Below are positions 17,833 to 26,654 of a stretch of DNA of 64,000 bases, piece after piece. The position numbers and the translations under genes were made by a program. How positions within the stretch are numbered: the first letter of the stretch is position 1; each line of letters opens with the position of its first letter. Under the pieces are notes generated by a model that saw only the letters and a program-made list of their open reading frames with translations, was not told the origin of the DNA and made no database searches. Location: NCBI RefSeq assembly GCF_016428805.1, contig NZ_JAELTJ010000003.1:46930-110929 (forward strand). The letters run 5' to 3'. The DNA comes from Achromobacter sp. ASV32 (GTDB lineage Bacteria > Pseudomonadota > Gammaproteobacteria > Burkholderiales > Burkholderiaceae_B).

Positions 17833-19152
17833 ATGAACATCAGGGTGCTCGCTGGCGCGGCCGCCATTGCCGTGACCGGGGTGCTGGCTTACGGGTTCTA
17901 TCAATTGATCCCCGAAGGGCAGCCCTTGAGCCGCAACGAGGTCATCGGCGAGCTCGACGGCCCGCCGCTGGCCGGCTATTCGCGCACGCGCCTGTACCGC
18001 TATGACTCCCGCCAGTTTCTGGTCGGCCAGCTGATCACGAACCCCCGCGATGTGGGCGGGTTGCTCCAGGCGCCGGTGCTGGACGCCTTGCCGCCCGCGC
18101 CAGCAGATCGTCTGCTGCTGGCCGCCGCCGCCGCGGGCGAGGTGCGCAACGTGGTCTACGGCGGTCGCGACAATGGCCGCTACGCGCTATTGGGATCCAA
18201 CGGCGGCGATACCGGCGTGACGCTGATCGCCACCCCGCAAGGCCAGACGCTGTATCTGGTTGCCGCGTCGTCGCGCACGGGCGGATCGCCCGCCATCACC
18301 AACACCTTGCGCTCCGACGACCAAGGTGTCACCTGGCAGCATGAGCCCGACGTGACGCTGGGCGCGCCGCTGCGTCATGCCGCATTTCTGACCGAACGGC
18401 GCGTCGTGGCGCTTGAAAGCGGTCCTGATGGCGAACGCCTGCTGCATAGCGAGGACGGCGCGCGCCATTGGTCGGCGGTCGCGCTGCTTGAGCAGGTCTG
18501 GCCCGACGCCGATCGCTACGGCAAAGCCGTCCGCGAGCAGGCTGCCAGGGCGTCCAATGGCGGCGAGACGCTGGCCTACCGCTGGTCGCTGTATCCGCTG
18601 GCGCCCGACCAGGCGGTGGGCTGGAGCTGGCGCGAACGCGTCGGTGCGGCCTCGGTCGAGCGCATTGAAACCCGCCGCTTTGAAGTCCGGTTCCAGGACG
18701 GCGCGCCGCCCGCGTTCCGCGTCGCGCAGGCGCCGCCGCCGGTGCCGGCCCAGGCTGCCGACGGCCAGGCGGTGTTGGGCCAGCCCATCTTCGAGACCGC
18801 CGGCAGCCGCATCTACCGGCTGGACCCGGCAAACCGGAACTGGCATGCCCTGGGCGCCACGCCGACCGTGCGCGGGGAGCGCACCTGGATCGGCCAGGCC
18901 TGGTTCGGCCGCAACGGCTGGGTGGTCCAGACCTATGCCGACCACCTGTTCTCGTTCGGCGACTACACCCGCACCTACTTCCATACGCCTGACCAGGGCC
19001 GCAGCTGGCGCCCCTTCCAGTTGTCGCCGGACCAGGAGCGCGGCCTGTTGGGCCTGGACGCGGCGGGCGAGGGCTTGCTGGTGCATACCGAGCGCAACGG
19101 CAAGACGGTCATCCTGCGCTATGCGTTGGACGAAGCGGGGCGCGCGCGTTGA
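17833..19152 (+). CDS. Membrane-anchored BNR/Asp-box beta-propeller protein
   Basis: A 439-aa protein with an N-terminal hydrophobic segment (VLAGAAAIAVTGVLAYGFYQL) that acts as a signal anchor. The remainder carries Asp-box-like turns of sialidase-type propellers: SDDQGVTW, SEDGARHW and TPDQGRSW. Such folds occur in glycosidases, photosystem assembly factors and unrelated binding proteins, so an enzymatic role should not be assumed; the catalytic Arg triad of sialidases is not evident. The ATG 17833 is chosen over an upstream in-frame ATG at 17776. A TATAGT -10-like box at 17759-17764 lies just after the tandem repeat. Confidence 0.75.
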   Translation: MNIRVLAGAAAIAVTGVLAYGFYQLIPEGQPLSRNEVIGELDGPPLAGYSRTRLYRYDSRQFLVGQLITNPRDVGGLLQAPVLDALPPAPADRLLLAAAAAGEVRNVVYGGRDNGRYALLGSNGGDTGVTLIATPQGQTLYLVAASSRTGGSPAITNTLRSDDQGVTWQHEPDVTLGAPLRHAAFLTERRVVALESGPDGERLLHSEDGARHWSAVALLEQVWPDADRYGKAVREQAARASNGGETLAYRWSLYPLAPDQAVGWSWRERVGAASVERIETRRFEVRFQDGAPPAFRVAQAPPPVPAQAADGQAVLGQPIFETAGSRIYRLDPANRNWHALGATPTVRGERTWIGQAWFGRNGWVVQTYADHLFSFGDYTRTYFHTPDQGRSWRPFQLSPDQERGLLGLDAAGEGLLVHTERNGKTVILRYALDEAGRAR

Positions 19153-19592
19153 CGCTGATCCTGCGCCTGGCCGAGGAATCCGACCGGCCCGCGCTGCGCG
19201 CCCTGTTCCTGGCCGTGCGCCGCGCTACCTATGCCTGGCAGGCGCCCGCCAGCTTCGCGCTGGCGGATTTCGATGCGCAGACCGAAGGCGAACGGCTGTT
19301 CGCCGCGTTCGATGGCGGCGGGCGCGTGGCCGGCTTCCTGTCGCTCTGGGAGCCCGACAGCTTTATTCATCATCTGTATGTGGACCGGCCGTGGCAGCGG
19401 CGCGGGGTAGGGCAGGCGCTGCTGCGCGCCTTGCCGGGCTGGCCCGCCACGCGCTACCGGCTCAAGTGCCTGCGCCGGAACGCAGGCGCGCTGGGGTTCT
19501 ACCGCGCCTGCGGCTTTGCCATCATCGGCTCGGGCGTGTCCGAAGACGGCGAATATGTGCTGCTGGAATCGGGCCAGGCGCCAGCAGCCTGA
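19149..19592 (+). CDS. GNAT-family N-acetyltransferase
   Basis: A 147-aa acetyl-CoA-dependent transferase. The start is TTG 19149, overlapping the previous stop (TTGA), which implies translational coupling to the propeller gene. The GNAT core is seen as IHHLYVDRPWQRRGVGQALL (motif A with the Q/RxxGxG acetyl-CoA loop) followed by LRRNAGALGFYRACGFAIIG (motif B). The acceptor substrate is unknown. Confidence 0.88.
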   Translation: MTLILRLAEESDRPALRALFLAVRRATYAWQAPASFALADFDAQTEGERLFAAFDGGGRVAGFLSLWEPDSFIHHLYVDRPWQRRGVGQALLRALPGWPATRYRLKCLRRNAGALGFYRACGFAIIGSGVSEDGEYVLLESGQAPAA

Positions 19593-19635
19593 CCGGGGCC
19601 GCGGCGCAGGGACGTCGCAGTGACGGTGGCCCGCC

Positions 19636-20325
19636 TTACTCGGCCAGCACGTAATCCGGATAGCGCTTGCAGATCTCGGCCACCTGGCTGAGCGTGCCCG
19701 ACAGGTGCTCGCGCAGCGCCTGCTGCGCGCGCGGCGCGTCCTGCGCGGCAATAGCGTCCAGCACCCGCTGATGGTCTTCCATGATGCGCTCGGCCTTGCC
19801 GGCTTCCGGCAGGTGCAGGCGCCGCAGGCGGTCCAGGTGGCCGCTGTAGCGCTGCGCCATGTGCCACAGGCCGATCATGCCCGCAGCCTCGTGCATATCG
19901 CGGTGGAAGGCCTGGTCGGCATCCATGAACTGCTGCGCCTGGCCGTTGGCGTGGCTGACGCGCTGGCGGTCGATGCTGGCCTGCAACCGCTGGATCAGCA
20001 GCGGATCGGGCCGCTGCGCCAGGATGTGCGCGATCTCCAGCTCCAGCGAGCGGCGCAGGAAATGGGCCTGGCGCGCCGCCGCGATGTCGATGCGGCTGAC
20101 CACGGTGGTGTGCTGCGGATAGATCTCGACCAGCGCTTCCTCGGCCAGCTTCATCAGCGCGTCGCGGATCGGCGTCTGGCTCAGACCGTAGGCCTCGGCC
20201 AGCGTCACGCGCGACAGCGGCGCGCCCGGCGCCAGCGCCAGCGAGACGATCTGTTCGCGGAGATGTTCGAAGACCTGCGGCGCGGCGTGCCGCGAGCGGT
20301 CCAGTCTGAGCTTTTGGCTGTGCAT
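19636..20325 (-). CDS. GntR-family (FCD) transcriptional regulator
   Basis: A 229-aa regulator with the winged-helix motif SRVTLAEAYGLSQTPIRDALMKLAEEALVE in adjacent parts (residues about 37-66) and the all-helical FCD ligand domain, whose metal/acid-binding residues appear in DADQAFHRDMHEAAG and the late EDHQRVLDAI. ATG 20325 is the first Met. It is divergent from the dehydratase operon at 20454, with a perfect palindrome between them. It most likely represses that operon and responds to a sugar acid or its breakdown product. Confidence 0.92.
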   Translation of the reverse strand: MHSQKLRLDRSRHAAPQVFEHLREQIVSLALAPGAPLSRVTLAEAYGLSQTPIRDALMKLAEEALVEIYPQHTTVVSRIDIAAARQAHFLRRSLELEIAHILAQRPDPLLIQRLQASIDRQRVSHANGQAQQFMDADQAFHRDMHEAAGMIGLWHMAQRYSGHLDRLRRLHLPEAGKAERIMEDHQRVLDAIAAQDAPRAQQALREHLSGTLSQVAEICKRYPDYVLAE

Positions 20326-20386
20326 CAAAGCGCAATTCGGTAAAGGCAGTGGAACGGGAGTGTAGCGGGTTTCTCCCTAGCTGACG

Positions 20387-20402
20387 CACTAATGTATTAG
20401 TG
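20387..20402. promoter_or_regulatory. Palindromic operator candidate for the divergent GntR regulator
   Basis: CACTAAT (20387-20393) and ATTAGTG (20396-20402) are perfect 7-bp arms around a 2-bp centre. It sits in the 128-bp gap between the GntR gene and the dehydratase gene. Short-spaced palindromes with a 2-3 bp centre are the usual FadR-subfamily site. Confidence 0.65.
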
Positions 20403-20453
20403 TTTAAATGACTTGTCCACGATTCCGCCTTCTCTCTTTTCCTCTACCTGCCC

Positions 20454-22184
20454 ATGAAACGCACCTACGAAAGCCTGCGCAGCGCTGCCTGGATGGCCAA
20501 AGACGATCTGCGCTCGTTCGGCCACCGCTCCCGCATGATGCAAATGGGGTATGCCCCCGAAGACTGGGTCGGCCGTCCCATCATCGCCATCATCAACACC
20601 TGGTCCGACCTGAACCCCTGTCACAGCCACTTCAAGCAGCGGGTCGAAGACGTCAAGCGCGGCGTGTTCCAGGCCGGCGGTTTTCCGGTGGAGCTGCCCG
20701 CCATCTCGGTGTCGGAATCGTTCGTCAAGCCCACCACCATGCTCTACCGCAACATGCTGGCCATGGAGGCCGAAGAGCTGTTGCGCAGCCATCCGGTGGA
20801 CGGCGCGGTATTGCTGGGCGGGTGCGACAAGACCACCCCGGGCCTGCTCATGGGCGCCATCAGCGCCGGGTTGCCCTGTGTCTACGTACCCGCCGGCCCC
20901 ATGCTGCGCGGCAACTGGAAGGGCAAGATCCTGGGCTCCGGGTCCGACGCCTGGAAACTCTGGGACGAACGTCGCGCCGGCAAGATCACGCAAGAACAAT
21001 GGACCGAAGTCGAGGGCGGCATCGCCCGCAGCTACGGCACCTGCATGACGATGGGCACGGCCAGCACCATGACCGCCATCGCCGAAGCCATCGGCATGAC
21101 GCTGCCGGGCGCCTCGTCCATTCCCGCGGCCGACGTCGGCCACATGCGCATGTCGGCCGAATGCGGCCGCCGCATCGTCGACATGGTCTGGGAAGACCTG
21201 ACACCGCAGCGCATCCTGACGCTGGCCTCGTTCAAGAACGCCATCAACGTGGCCATGGCCATGGGCTGCTCCACCAACGCCATCGTGCACCTGGTGGCCA
21301 TGTCGCGCCGCGCCGGCCATCCGGTGGGGCTGGACGACTTCGACGCCGCCAGCCGCAAGGTGCCCGTCATTGCCAACATCCGGCCCAGCGGCGACAAGTA
21401 CCTGATGGAAGACTTCTACTACGCTGGCGGCCTGCCGGCGTTGATGTCGCGCCTGGAAGGCCACCTGGACCTGACCGCCCTGACCGTCACCGGCAAGACG
21501 CTGGGCGAGAATATCGCCGGCGCCGAGGTCTACAACGACGACGTCATCCGCAAGCTGGAAACCGCCATCTACGACGAAGGCGCGCTGGCCGTGCTGCGCG
21601 GCAATATCGCGCCCGACGGCTGCGTCATCAAGCCCAGCGCCTGCGCGCCGCAATATCTGCAGCACACCGGCCCCGCGCTGGTGTTCGACGACTACCCCAG
21701 CATGAAGGCCGCGGTCGAGGACGAAAACCTGGACGTCACCGCCGACCACATCATGATCCTGCGCAACGCCGGGCCGCAGGGCGGGCCGGGCATGCCGGAA
21801 TGGGGCATGCTGCCCATCCCCACCAAGCTGGTCAAACAGGGCGTGCGCGACATGCTGCGCCTGTCCGACGCCCGCATGAGCGGCACCAGCTACGGCGCCT
21901 GCATCCTGCATGCCGCGCCCGAAGCCTATATCGGCGGTCCGCTGGCGCTGGTCAAGACCGGCGACCTGATCACCGTCGACGTGCCAGCCCGCAGCATCCA
22001 CCTGAATGTCAGCGACGCAGAACTGGCCGCGCGCCGCGCCGCCTGGACGCCGCCGCCCAAGCGCTACGAGCGCGGCTACGGCTGGATGTACTCGCAACAC
22101 ATCCTGCAGGCCAACGAGGGCTGCGACTTCGACTTCCTGGAAACCAGCTTCGGCGCGCCCGTGCCCGAACCCGAAATCTTCTGA
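20454..22184 (+). CDS. IlvD/Edd-family sugar-acid dehydratase (L-arabinonate dehydratase type)
   Basis: A 576-aa Fe-S dehydratase of the IlvD/Edd family, which removes water from a sugar acid to give a 2-keto-3-deoxy acid. Cluster cysteines are in NTWSDLNPCHSH, GGCDKTTPG and YGTCMTMGTASTM; the Mg/lysine segment and SDARMSGTSYGACILH near the C-terminus are intact. The SYGTCMTMGTASTM and PAADVGHMRMSAE segments match arabinonate/xylonate dehydratases better than the branched-chain IlvD. The exact sugar acid is not determined. It is followed by an RraA-fold protein and a Bug receptor in one apparent operon. Confidence 0.88.
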   Translation: MKRTYESLRSAAWMAKDDLRSFGHRSRMMQMGYAPEDWVGRPIIAIINTWSDLNPCHSHFKQRVEDVKRGVFQAGGFPVELPAISVSESFVKPTTMLYRNMLAMEAEELLRSHPVDGAVLLGGCDKTTPGLLMGAISAGLPCVYVPAGPMLRGNWKGKILGSGSDAWKLWDERRAGKITQEQWTEVEGGIARSYGTCMTMGTASTMTAIAEAIGMTLPGASSIPAADVGHMRMSAECGRRIVDMVWEDLTPQRILTLASFKNAINVAMAMGCSTNAIVHLVAMSRRAGHPVGLDDFDAASRKVPVIANIRPSGDKYLMEDFYYAGGLPALMSRLEGHLDLTALTVTGKTLGENIAGAEVYNDDVIRKLETAIYDEGALAVLRGNIAPDGCVIKPSACAPQYLQHTGPALVFDDYPSMKAAVEDENLDVTADHIMILRNAGPQGGPGMPEWGMLPIPTKLVKQGVRDMLRLSDARMSGTSYGACILHAAPEAYIGGPLALVKTGDLITVDVPARSIHLNVSDAELAARRAAWTPPPKRYERGYGWMYSQHILQANEGCDFDFLETSFGAPVPEPEIF

Positions 22185-22219
22185 ATCCCGTTTTCGCCTC
22201 GATCCCTGGAGCATCCGAC

Positions 22220-22939
22220 GTGTCCGACATGAATCCCGAAACCCGCGCCCGGCTGGCCGGCATCAGCACCGCTACGCTGTGCACCGCCTTGTTCAAGCGC
22301 GGCCTGCGCAACCAGTTCATCCAGGACGTGCGTCCGCTGAACGCCACGCTGCCCAACATGGTCGGCCCCGCCTTCACGCTGCGCTACATCCCCGCGCGCG
22401 AGGACCTGAACACCATCAAGGTATTCGAAGACCGCGCCCACCCGCAGCGCGCCGCTGTCGAAACCTGCCCGCCGGGCGCGGTGCTGGTCATGGACAGCCG
22501 CAAGGATCCGCGCGCGGCCTCGGCCGGCTCGATCCTGGTCACCCGCCTGATGAAGCGCGGCGTGGCCGGCGTGGTCACCGACGGCGGCTTTCGCGATTCG
22601 CCTGAAATCGCCGAACTCGGCTTTCCTGCCTATCACAACCGCCCGTCGGCGCCCACCAACCTGACCCTGCACCAGGCGCTGGACATCAACGCGCCCATCG
22701 GCTGCGGCGACGTGGCCGTGTTCCCCGGCGACATCGTCGTGGGCGACCGCGAGGGCGTCGTGATCATCCCGGCGCACCTGGCCGACGAGATCGCCGTCGA
22801 AGCGGTGGAAATGACCGCGTTCGAGGACTTCGTCACCAGCCAGGTGCAGGCCGGTGCATCCATCCTGGGCCTGTATCCGCCCACCGATCCGGGCACCAAG
22901 GACAAGTTCGCCGCCTGGCGCACGCAGCACGGCCGCTGA
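22220..22939 (+). CDS. RraA-family protein (aldolase/decarboxylase fold)
   Basis: A 239-aa member of the RraA/HMG-aldolase family. The core GSILVTRLMKRGVAGVVTDGGFRD contains the Gly-rich loop and the Arg/Asp pair (GVVTDGGFRD) used by the divalent-metal-dependent 4-hydroxy-4-methyl-2-oxoglutarate aldolase and oxaloacetate decarboxylase. The GDVAVFPGDIVVGDREGVVIIP segment is also typical. GTG 22220 is preferred because GGAG precedes it by 8 bases; ATG 22229 is an alternative. Next to a sugar-acid dehydratase it may be a catabolic aldolase or decarboxylase and not an RNase E regulator. Confidence 0.85.
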   Translation: MSDMNPETRARLAGISTATLCTALFKRGLRNQFIQDVRPLNATLPNMVGPAFTLRYIPAREDLNTIKVFEDRAHPQRAAVETCPPGAVLVMDSRKDPRAASAGSILVTRLMKRGVAGVVTDGGFRDSPEIAELGFPAYHNRPSAPTNLTLHQALDINAPIGCGDVAVFPGDIVVGDREGVVIIPAHLADEIAVEAVEMTAFEDFVTSQVQAGASILGLYPPTDPGTKDKFAAWRTQHGR

Positions 22940-23081
22940 GGCCCGGCCGGCATTCGCCGCCAGGCATCCCCGACAAGGCCGTCGAGCCTTGGCCGGGCGG
23001 CGCAGAAAACGGGCCATGCGCGCGCCGGCAATCCCGCCGGCGGTCCATGCGCCCGCACAGAGACAAGGCAGGAGACAAACC

Positions 23082-24071
23082 ATGAACATGCAACGTCGCA
23101 GCGCGCTGGCCGCGCTGCTGGCAGGACCGCTGCTGGGCGCGCTGGCACTGCCGGCCGTCGCGGCCGAGTGGCCCGCGCAAAAGCCGATCTCATATGTGGT
23201 GCCGTTCACCGTGGGCGGCTCCACCGACGTGGTCGGCCGCGTGCTGGCGCAAAAGCTGGGCGACCGGCTGCACCAGAACGTCATCGTCGAGAACAAGCCG
23301 GGCGCCGCCGGCGGCATCGGCGCGACCTATGTGGCCAAGGCCGCGCCGGACGGCTACACGCTGTTCGGCGGCACCATCAGCACGCATGCCATCAACGCCA
23401 GCCTGTACAAGAACCTGAAGTACGACCCGGTCAAGGACTTCGAGCCCGTCTCGCTGATCGCCTACCTGCCCAACGTGCTGCTGGTCGATCCCAATCTCGG
23501 CGTGAACTCCGTGGCCGACCTGATCGCGCTGCTCAAGCGCGACCCGTCCAAGCGTACCTTCGCCTCGTCCGGGGCCGGCACGTCCACCCATCTGGCCGGC
23601 GAGCTGTTCGCCAGCATGATCGGCGTGCCGCTGACGCACGTGCCCTACAAGGGCACGCCGCCCGCCATGGTCGACGTATCCTCGGGCGCGGTCACCTTCA
23701 TGTTCGACCAGATGACCGCGGCGCTGCCGCTTTTGCAGACCGGCAAGCTCAAGCTGCTGGCCGTCACCACCCGCGACCGCATCTCGCTGGCGCCCGAGGT
23801 GCCCACCATGCAGGAAGCGGGCGTGCCCGGCTTCCAGATGGCCTCGTGGCAGGCCGTCTACGCGCCCAAGGGCACGCCCAAGCCCATCCTGGACAAGCTC
23901 GCGTCGGAGATCGCCGTCATCCTCAAAGAACCCGACGTGCAGGAAAAGCTGGGCAAGACCATGGGCATGGAACTGGTCGGCAGCACCCCCGATGAACTGC
24001 GCGCCCTGATGGCCACCGAGATCCCGCGCTGGGCGGAAGTGGTGAAGCGGTCGGGGGCAACGGTGGAGTAG
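23082..24071 (+). CDS. Bug-family periplasmic receptor (TctC-like)
   Basis: A 329-aa extracytoplasmic solute receptor for carboxylates of the tripartite tricarboxylate transporter family. It has a signal peptide (RRSALAALLAGPLLGALALP, AVA-AE), the Bug signature VPFTVGGSTDVVGRVLAQKL, VIVENKPGAAGGIG, the APDGYTL turn and THVPYKGTPPAM. AGGAGA precedes ATG 23082. It ends the dehydratase operon and probably binds the corresponding sugar acid. No TctA/TctB membrane genes are adjacent. Confidence 0.93.
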   Translation: MNMQRRSALAALLAGPLLGALALPAVAAEWPAQKPISYVVPFTVGGSTDVVGRVLAQKLGDRLHQNVIVENKPGAAGGIGATYVAKAAPDGYTLFGGTISTHAINASLYKNLKYDPVKDFEPVSLIAYLPNVLLVDPNLGVNSVADLIALLKRDPSKRTFASSGAGTSTHLAGELFASMIGVPLTHVPYKGTPPAMVDVSSGAVTFMFDQMTAALPLLQTGKLKLLAVTTRDRISLAPEVPTMQEAGVPGFQMASWQAVYAPKGTPKPILDKLASEIAVILKEPDVQEKLGKTMGMELVGSTPDELRALMATEIPRWAEVVKRSGATVE

Positions 24072-24223
24072 AAGAGGAGGGGGGCGTTGATTGCCTCGCT
24101 GAGAGCGGACCGATTTACCGGTGACGCAGAGCCAGTCCGGGCGTAATCTGATGCTCAGTCAGGTGATGACGGACGCGGGAAGCGAACCTTCGGCCGCGCA
24201 GCTAGAACCGTTGATTCTTCCAT

Positions 24224-24248
24224 CCCGGCCCTGCGCCGGGTTCTTTTT
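24224..24248 (+). terminator. Rho-independent terminator
   Basis: CCCGGC (24224-24229), loop CCTGC, GCCGGG (24235-24240), followed by the T-rich TTCTTTTT. It lies 152 bp after the Bug receptor stop and has the classical stem plus T-tract form on the plus strand. Confidence 0.75.
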
Positions 24249-24351
24249 GACCTGTCCTGCTGCTCGGTCCGCCAAGGCTCGCGCCTTGGCTCTGGCTGAC
24301 ACGGGATGTTTACCGATTGTTGGCGTATTTCGCTTTCTGGAGACCGGTAGC

Positions 24352-24531
24352 GTGGCAAGAAAGGCCTCTTCGCCAGCGGACAGACCCACTGCCTTGCCGC
24401 AAGGTTATGCCGCCATTCACGACAGCATCGTTCAATTGCTGGATGCGGCGCGTCGGGCTGCTGCACGCAGCGTCAACGCCTTGATGACCGCCAGTTACTG
24501 GGAAATCGGACGCCGAATTGCTGCAGAATGA
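24352..24531 (+). pseudogene. Remnant of a DUF1016 (YhcG-type) PD-(D/E)XK nuclease gene
   Basis: About 59 codons from GTG 24352 end at a TGA at 24529. The stretch GYAAIHDSIVQLLDAARR, ARSVNALMTASYWEIGRRIA matches the N-terminal domain of the YhcG/DUF1016 family, whose full proteins are roughly 330-380 aa with a C-terminal nuclease domain. Nothing after the stop continues the family in any frame, so this looks like a 5' fragment left after deletion. The same frame is open back to 24121, but that part overlaps the terminator and shows no family likeness. Confidence 0.65.
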
Positions 24532-24706
24532 ATTGGACGCGACCCGGCGCCTGCTCGAGTCTGGTGGAGCGCCGCCTCGTTCAGCAGGTAAATCATAGCT
24601 TGGCGTGGAGCCTGGTGCCGATACGTCATGCATCCTCTCGAACCGGGTTCGTGGCGCGAGGGATTTTCAACCCCGGCGTAGCGCCGGGGCATTCCTTCAC
24701 CCTCCC
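24532..24706. other. Gene-free scar region with a strong hairpin
   Basis: No convincing gene is seen after the nuclease remnant. The block includes a perfect hairpin CCCCGGCG (24671-24678), TAG, CGCCGGGG (24682-24689), 17 bp beyond the end of the minus-strand Bug gene, where it may serve as its terminator. The rest reads as decayed sequence. Confidence 0.5.
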
Positions 24707-25678
24707 TCAAGGCTTCAAATTCAGCTTCGGCACCAACGCGTTGAACGCCTGCTCCTGCCGGGCTACGTCTGCGGCGAATTGCGGTTGGTCGGCGTACGAC
24801 GGCGTCAGGTTCTGTTTACGCATCAAGGCCTGGAAGTCCTTCGATTGCGCCACCTGGCGGGCGGCGGCACGCCACTTCTCGGCGACCTCGGCGGGTGCCG
24901 CCTTGGGCAGGCCGATGCCGCGCCACACGCTGAACTGCAAATCGGCGCCGCGCTCCTTCATGGTCGGCACATCGGGCAGCGTGTCCAGCCGCTTGGGCGC
25001 CATCACCGCCAGCGTGCGCAGCTTGCCGGTGTCCACGTGCTGCTGCAATTCGGCGTAGGCCACCGTGGTGGCCTGCACGTCGCCCGACAGCAGGCCCATG
25101 ATGGCCGGGGCCGAACCCTGATAGGGCACGTGCACGAACTTCACGCCGGTCTGTTCGCCCAGCGCGGCCGCGGCCATGTGCGGCACGGTGCCGATGCCGG
25201 CGTTGGAGACGGCTACGCGCTCGGGATTCTTCTTGGCGTAGTCCAGGAATTCCTCCACGGTCTTCCAGGGCGCGTCGGCGCGCACCGTGACGGATGACGG
25301 ATCGTCGGTGAAGCGCGCGATCGGCTGGAAGTCACTGACCGTCGTTTTGCCGATGCCCATCAACGGCACCACCAGCATCTCGGGCGTCATGAGTACCAGC
25401 TTGTAGCCGTCGGGCTGCGCGTTGGCGACGTAGGCCCAGCCGATCGAGCCGCTGGCGCCCGGCTTGTTGATCACCACCGTGGGTTGCGCCAGCAGGGGCG
25501 GGCGCACGGCCTCGGCGATGGCGCGGGCGGTGTTGTCGCTGCCGCCGCCCGGCTGGTAGGCCACCACCAGCTCCATCGAGCGGGTCGGATAGTCGGCGGC
25601 GGCCGCCGGGGTGGCGCCCAGGACGGACAGGAAGGACAGGGCGCTGAAGGCCAGCGCGGGCAGGCGTAAGGGTGTCAT
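24707..25678 (-). CDS. Bug-family periplasmic receptor (TctC-like)
   Basis: A 323-aa receptor. ATG 25678 gives a signal peptide ending in ATPAAAA-DYP. The Bug signature appears as ELVVAYQPGGGSDNTARAIA, then VVINKPGASGSIGWAYV, QPDGYKL and VHVPYQGSAPAIMG. It lies 13 bp downstream of a DapA-like lyase gene transcribed in the same direction, so the two likely serve one carboxylate. It is only distantly similar to the other Bug proteins here. It ends near a GC-rich hairpin at 24671-24689. Confidence 0.92.
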   Translation of the reverse strand: MTPLRLPALAFSALSFLSVLGATPAAAADYPTRSMELVVAYQPGGGSDNTARAIAEAVRPPLLAQPTVVINKPGASGSIGWAYVANAQPDGYKLVLMTPEMLVVPLMGIGKTTVSDFQPIARFTDDPSSVTVRADAPWKTVEEFLDYAKKNPERVAVSNAGIGTVPHMAAAALGEQTGVKFVHVPYQGSAPAIMGLLSGDVQATTVAYAELQQHVDTGKLRTLAVMAPKRLDTLPDVPTMKERGADLQFSVWRGIGLPKAAPAEVAEKWRAAARQVAQSKDFQALMRKQNLTPSYADQPQFAADVARQEQAFNALVPKLNLKP

Positions 25679-25691
25679 GGCGGTTCCGGTA

Positions 25692-26594
25692 TCAGTAGCC
25701 CAGGGCGGACAGGTCGGCCAGTGTCTGGCGGGTGATGGCAAGGGTGCGTTCGCGCTCGGCGCCCGCCAGGTCCAGGCGCGGCGGCTTGACGGTTTCTGCG
25801 CTGCCGGTGATCAGGTGTTCGGCCAGCTTGATGTGCTGCACCAGCTTGACCACCGTGTCCAGGTGGAACAGCGGCGTCAGCGCGGCGTACAGCTTGCGGG
25901 CGCGCACGAAGTCGCCTTCCGCGGCCAGCCGCAGCAGGTCCACCGAAGCCTTGGGCACGGCGTTGGCCATGCCCGAGACCCAGGCGGTGACGCCCAGCGC
26001 GGCGCTTTCCAGCACCAGATCGTCGACTCCGCAGACTACCGCCAGCCGGTCGCCGAAGCGCGTGATCAGATCGGTGACGCGGGTCGTGTCGTACGACTCT
26101 TCCTTGATGGCAACGATGGTGGGTTCTGCCAGCAGCTCGGCGACCACGTCCGGCGTCAGGTCCACGCCGTAGCCGCGCGGGTTGTTGTAGAGCAGGATGG
26201 GCAGCGGGCTGGCCTGCGCCACGCTGCGGTAGAACGCGATGGTCTCGCGGTCATCCGATTTGTACGTCAGGCCGGGGAACACCATCAGGCCGTCCACGCC
26301 GATCCTGGCCGCCTCCTGCGCGAAGGCGGCGGCGCGGGCCGTGCCGGTCTCGGCCACGCCGGACACCACCGGCACCCGGCCGCGCACCGTCTGCACCGCC
26401 GTGCGCAGCACTGTCAGCTTTTCTTCGGGCGACAACTGGGCGTTCTCGCCCACCATGCCCATCATCACCACCCCGCCCACGCCGTTGGCGATGAGCCGTT
26501 CCAGGCCCTGGCCGATGGCGTCCACGTCCAGCGAGAAATCGGGTTTCAGCTTGGTGGTGACTGCGGGGAATACGCCTTTCCATTGAATGCTCAT
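25692..26594 (-). CDS. DapA-superfamily lyase/dehydratase (DHDPS/NAL family)
   Basis: A 300-aa TIM-barrel class I aldolase. The Schiff-base lysine is K164 in IVAIKEESYD and the proton-relay tyrosine is Y136 in LLYNNPRGYG. The loop that is usually GTTGE or GSTGE is here GMVGE (residues 46-50), so the pyruvate-carboxylate-binding Thr pair of true dihydrodipicolinate synthase is missing. That argues for a catabolic member acting on another keto acid. ATG 26594 is the family start. It is divergent from a GntR gene and shares TTGGATCCAA-type sites. Confidence 0.87.
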   Translation of the reverse strand: MSIQWKGVFPAVTTKLKPDFSLDVDAIGQGLERLIANGVGGVVMMGMVGENAQLSPEEKLTVLRTAVQTVRGRVPVVSGVAETGTARAAAFAQEAARIGVDGLMVFPGLTYKSDDRETIAFYRSVAQASPLPILLYNNPRGYGVDLTPDVVAELLAEPTIVAIKEESYDTTRVTDLITRFGDRLAVVCGVDDLVLESAALGVTAWVSGMANAVPKASVDLLRLAAEGDFVRARKLYAALTPLFHLDTVVKLVQHIKLAEHLITGSAETVKPPRLDLAGAERERTLAITRQTLADLSALGY

Positions 26595-26654
26595 GCTGCG
26601 GCTCCTGGTGCGCGGTCCGGCGGGCCATGCCTGCCGGAGAGTTTTGATTGGATA

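Noticed and set aside
20397..22214. 605-codon minus-strand frame opposite the sugar-acid dehydratase gene
   Set aside because: His/Gly/Gln-rich translation typical of antisense frames; the plus-strand dehydratase is conserved across its full length.
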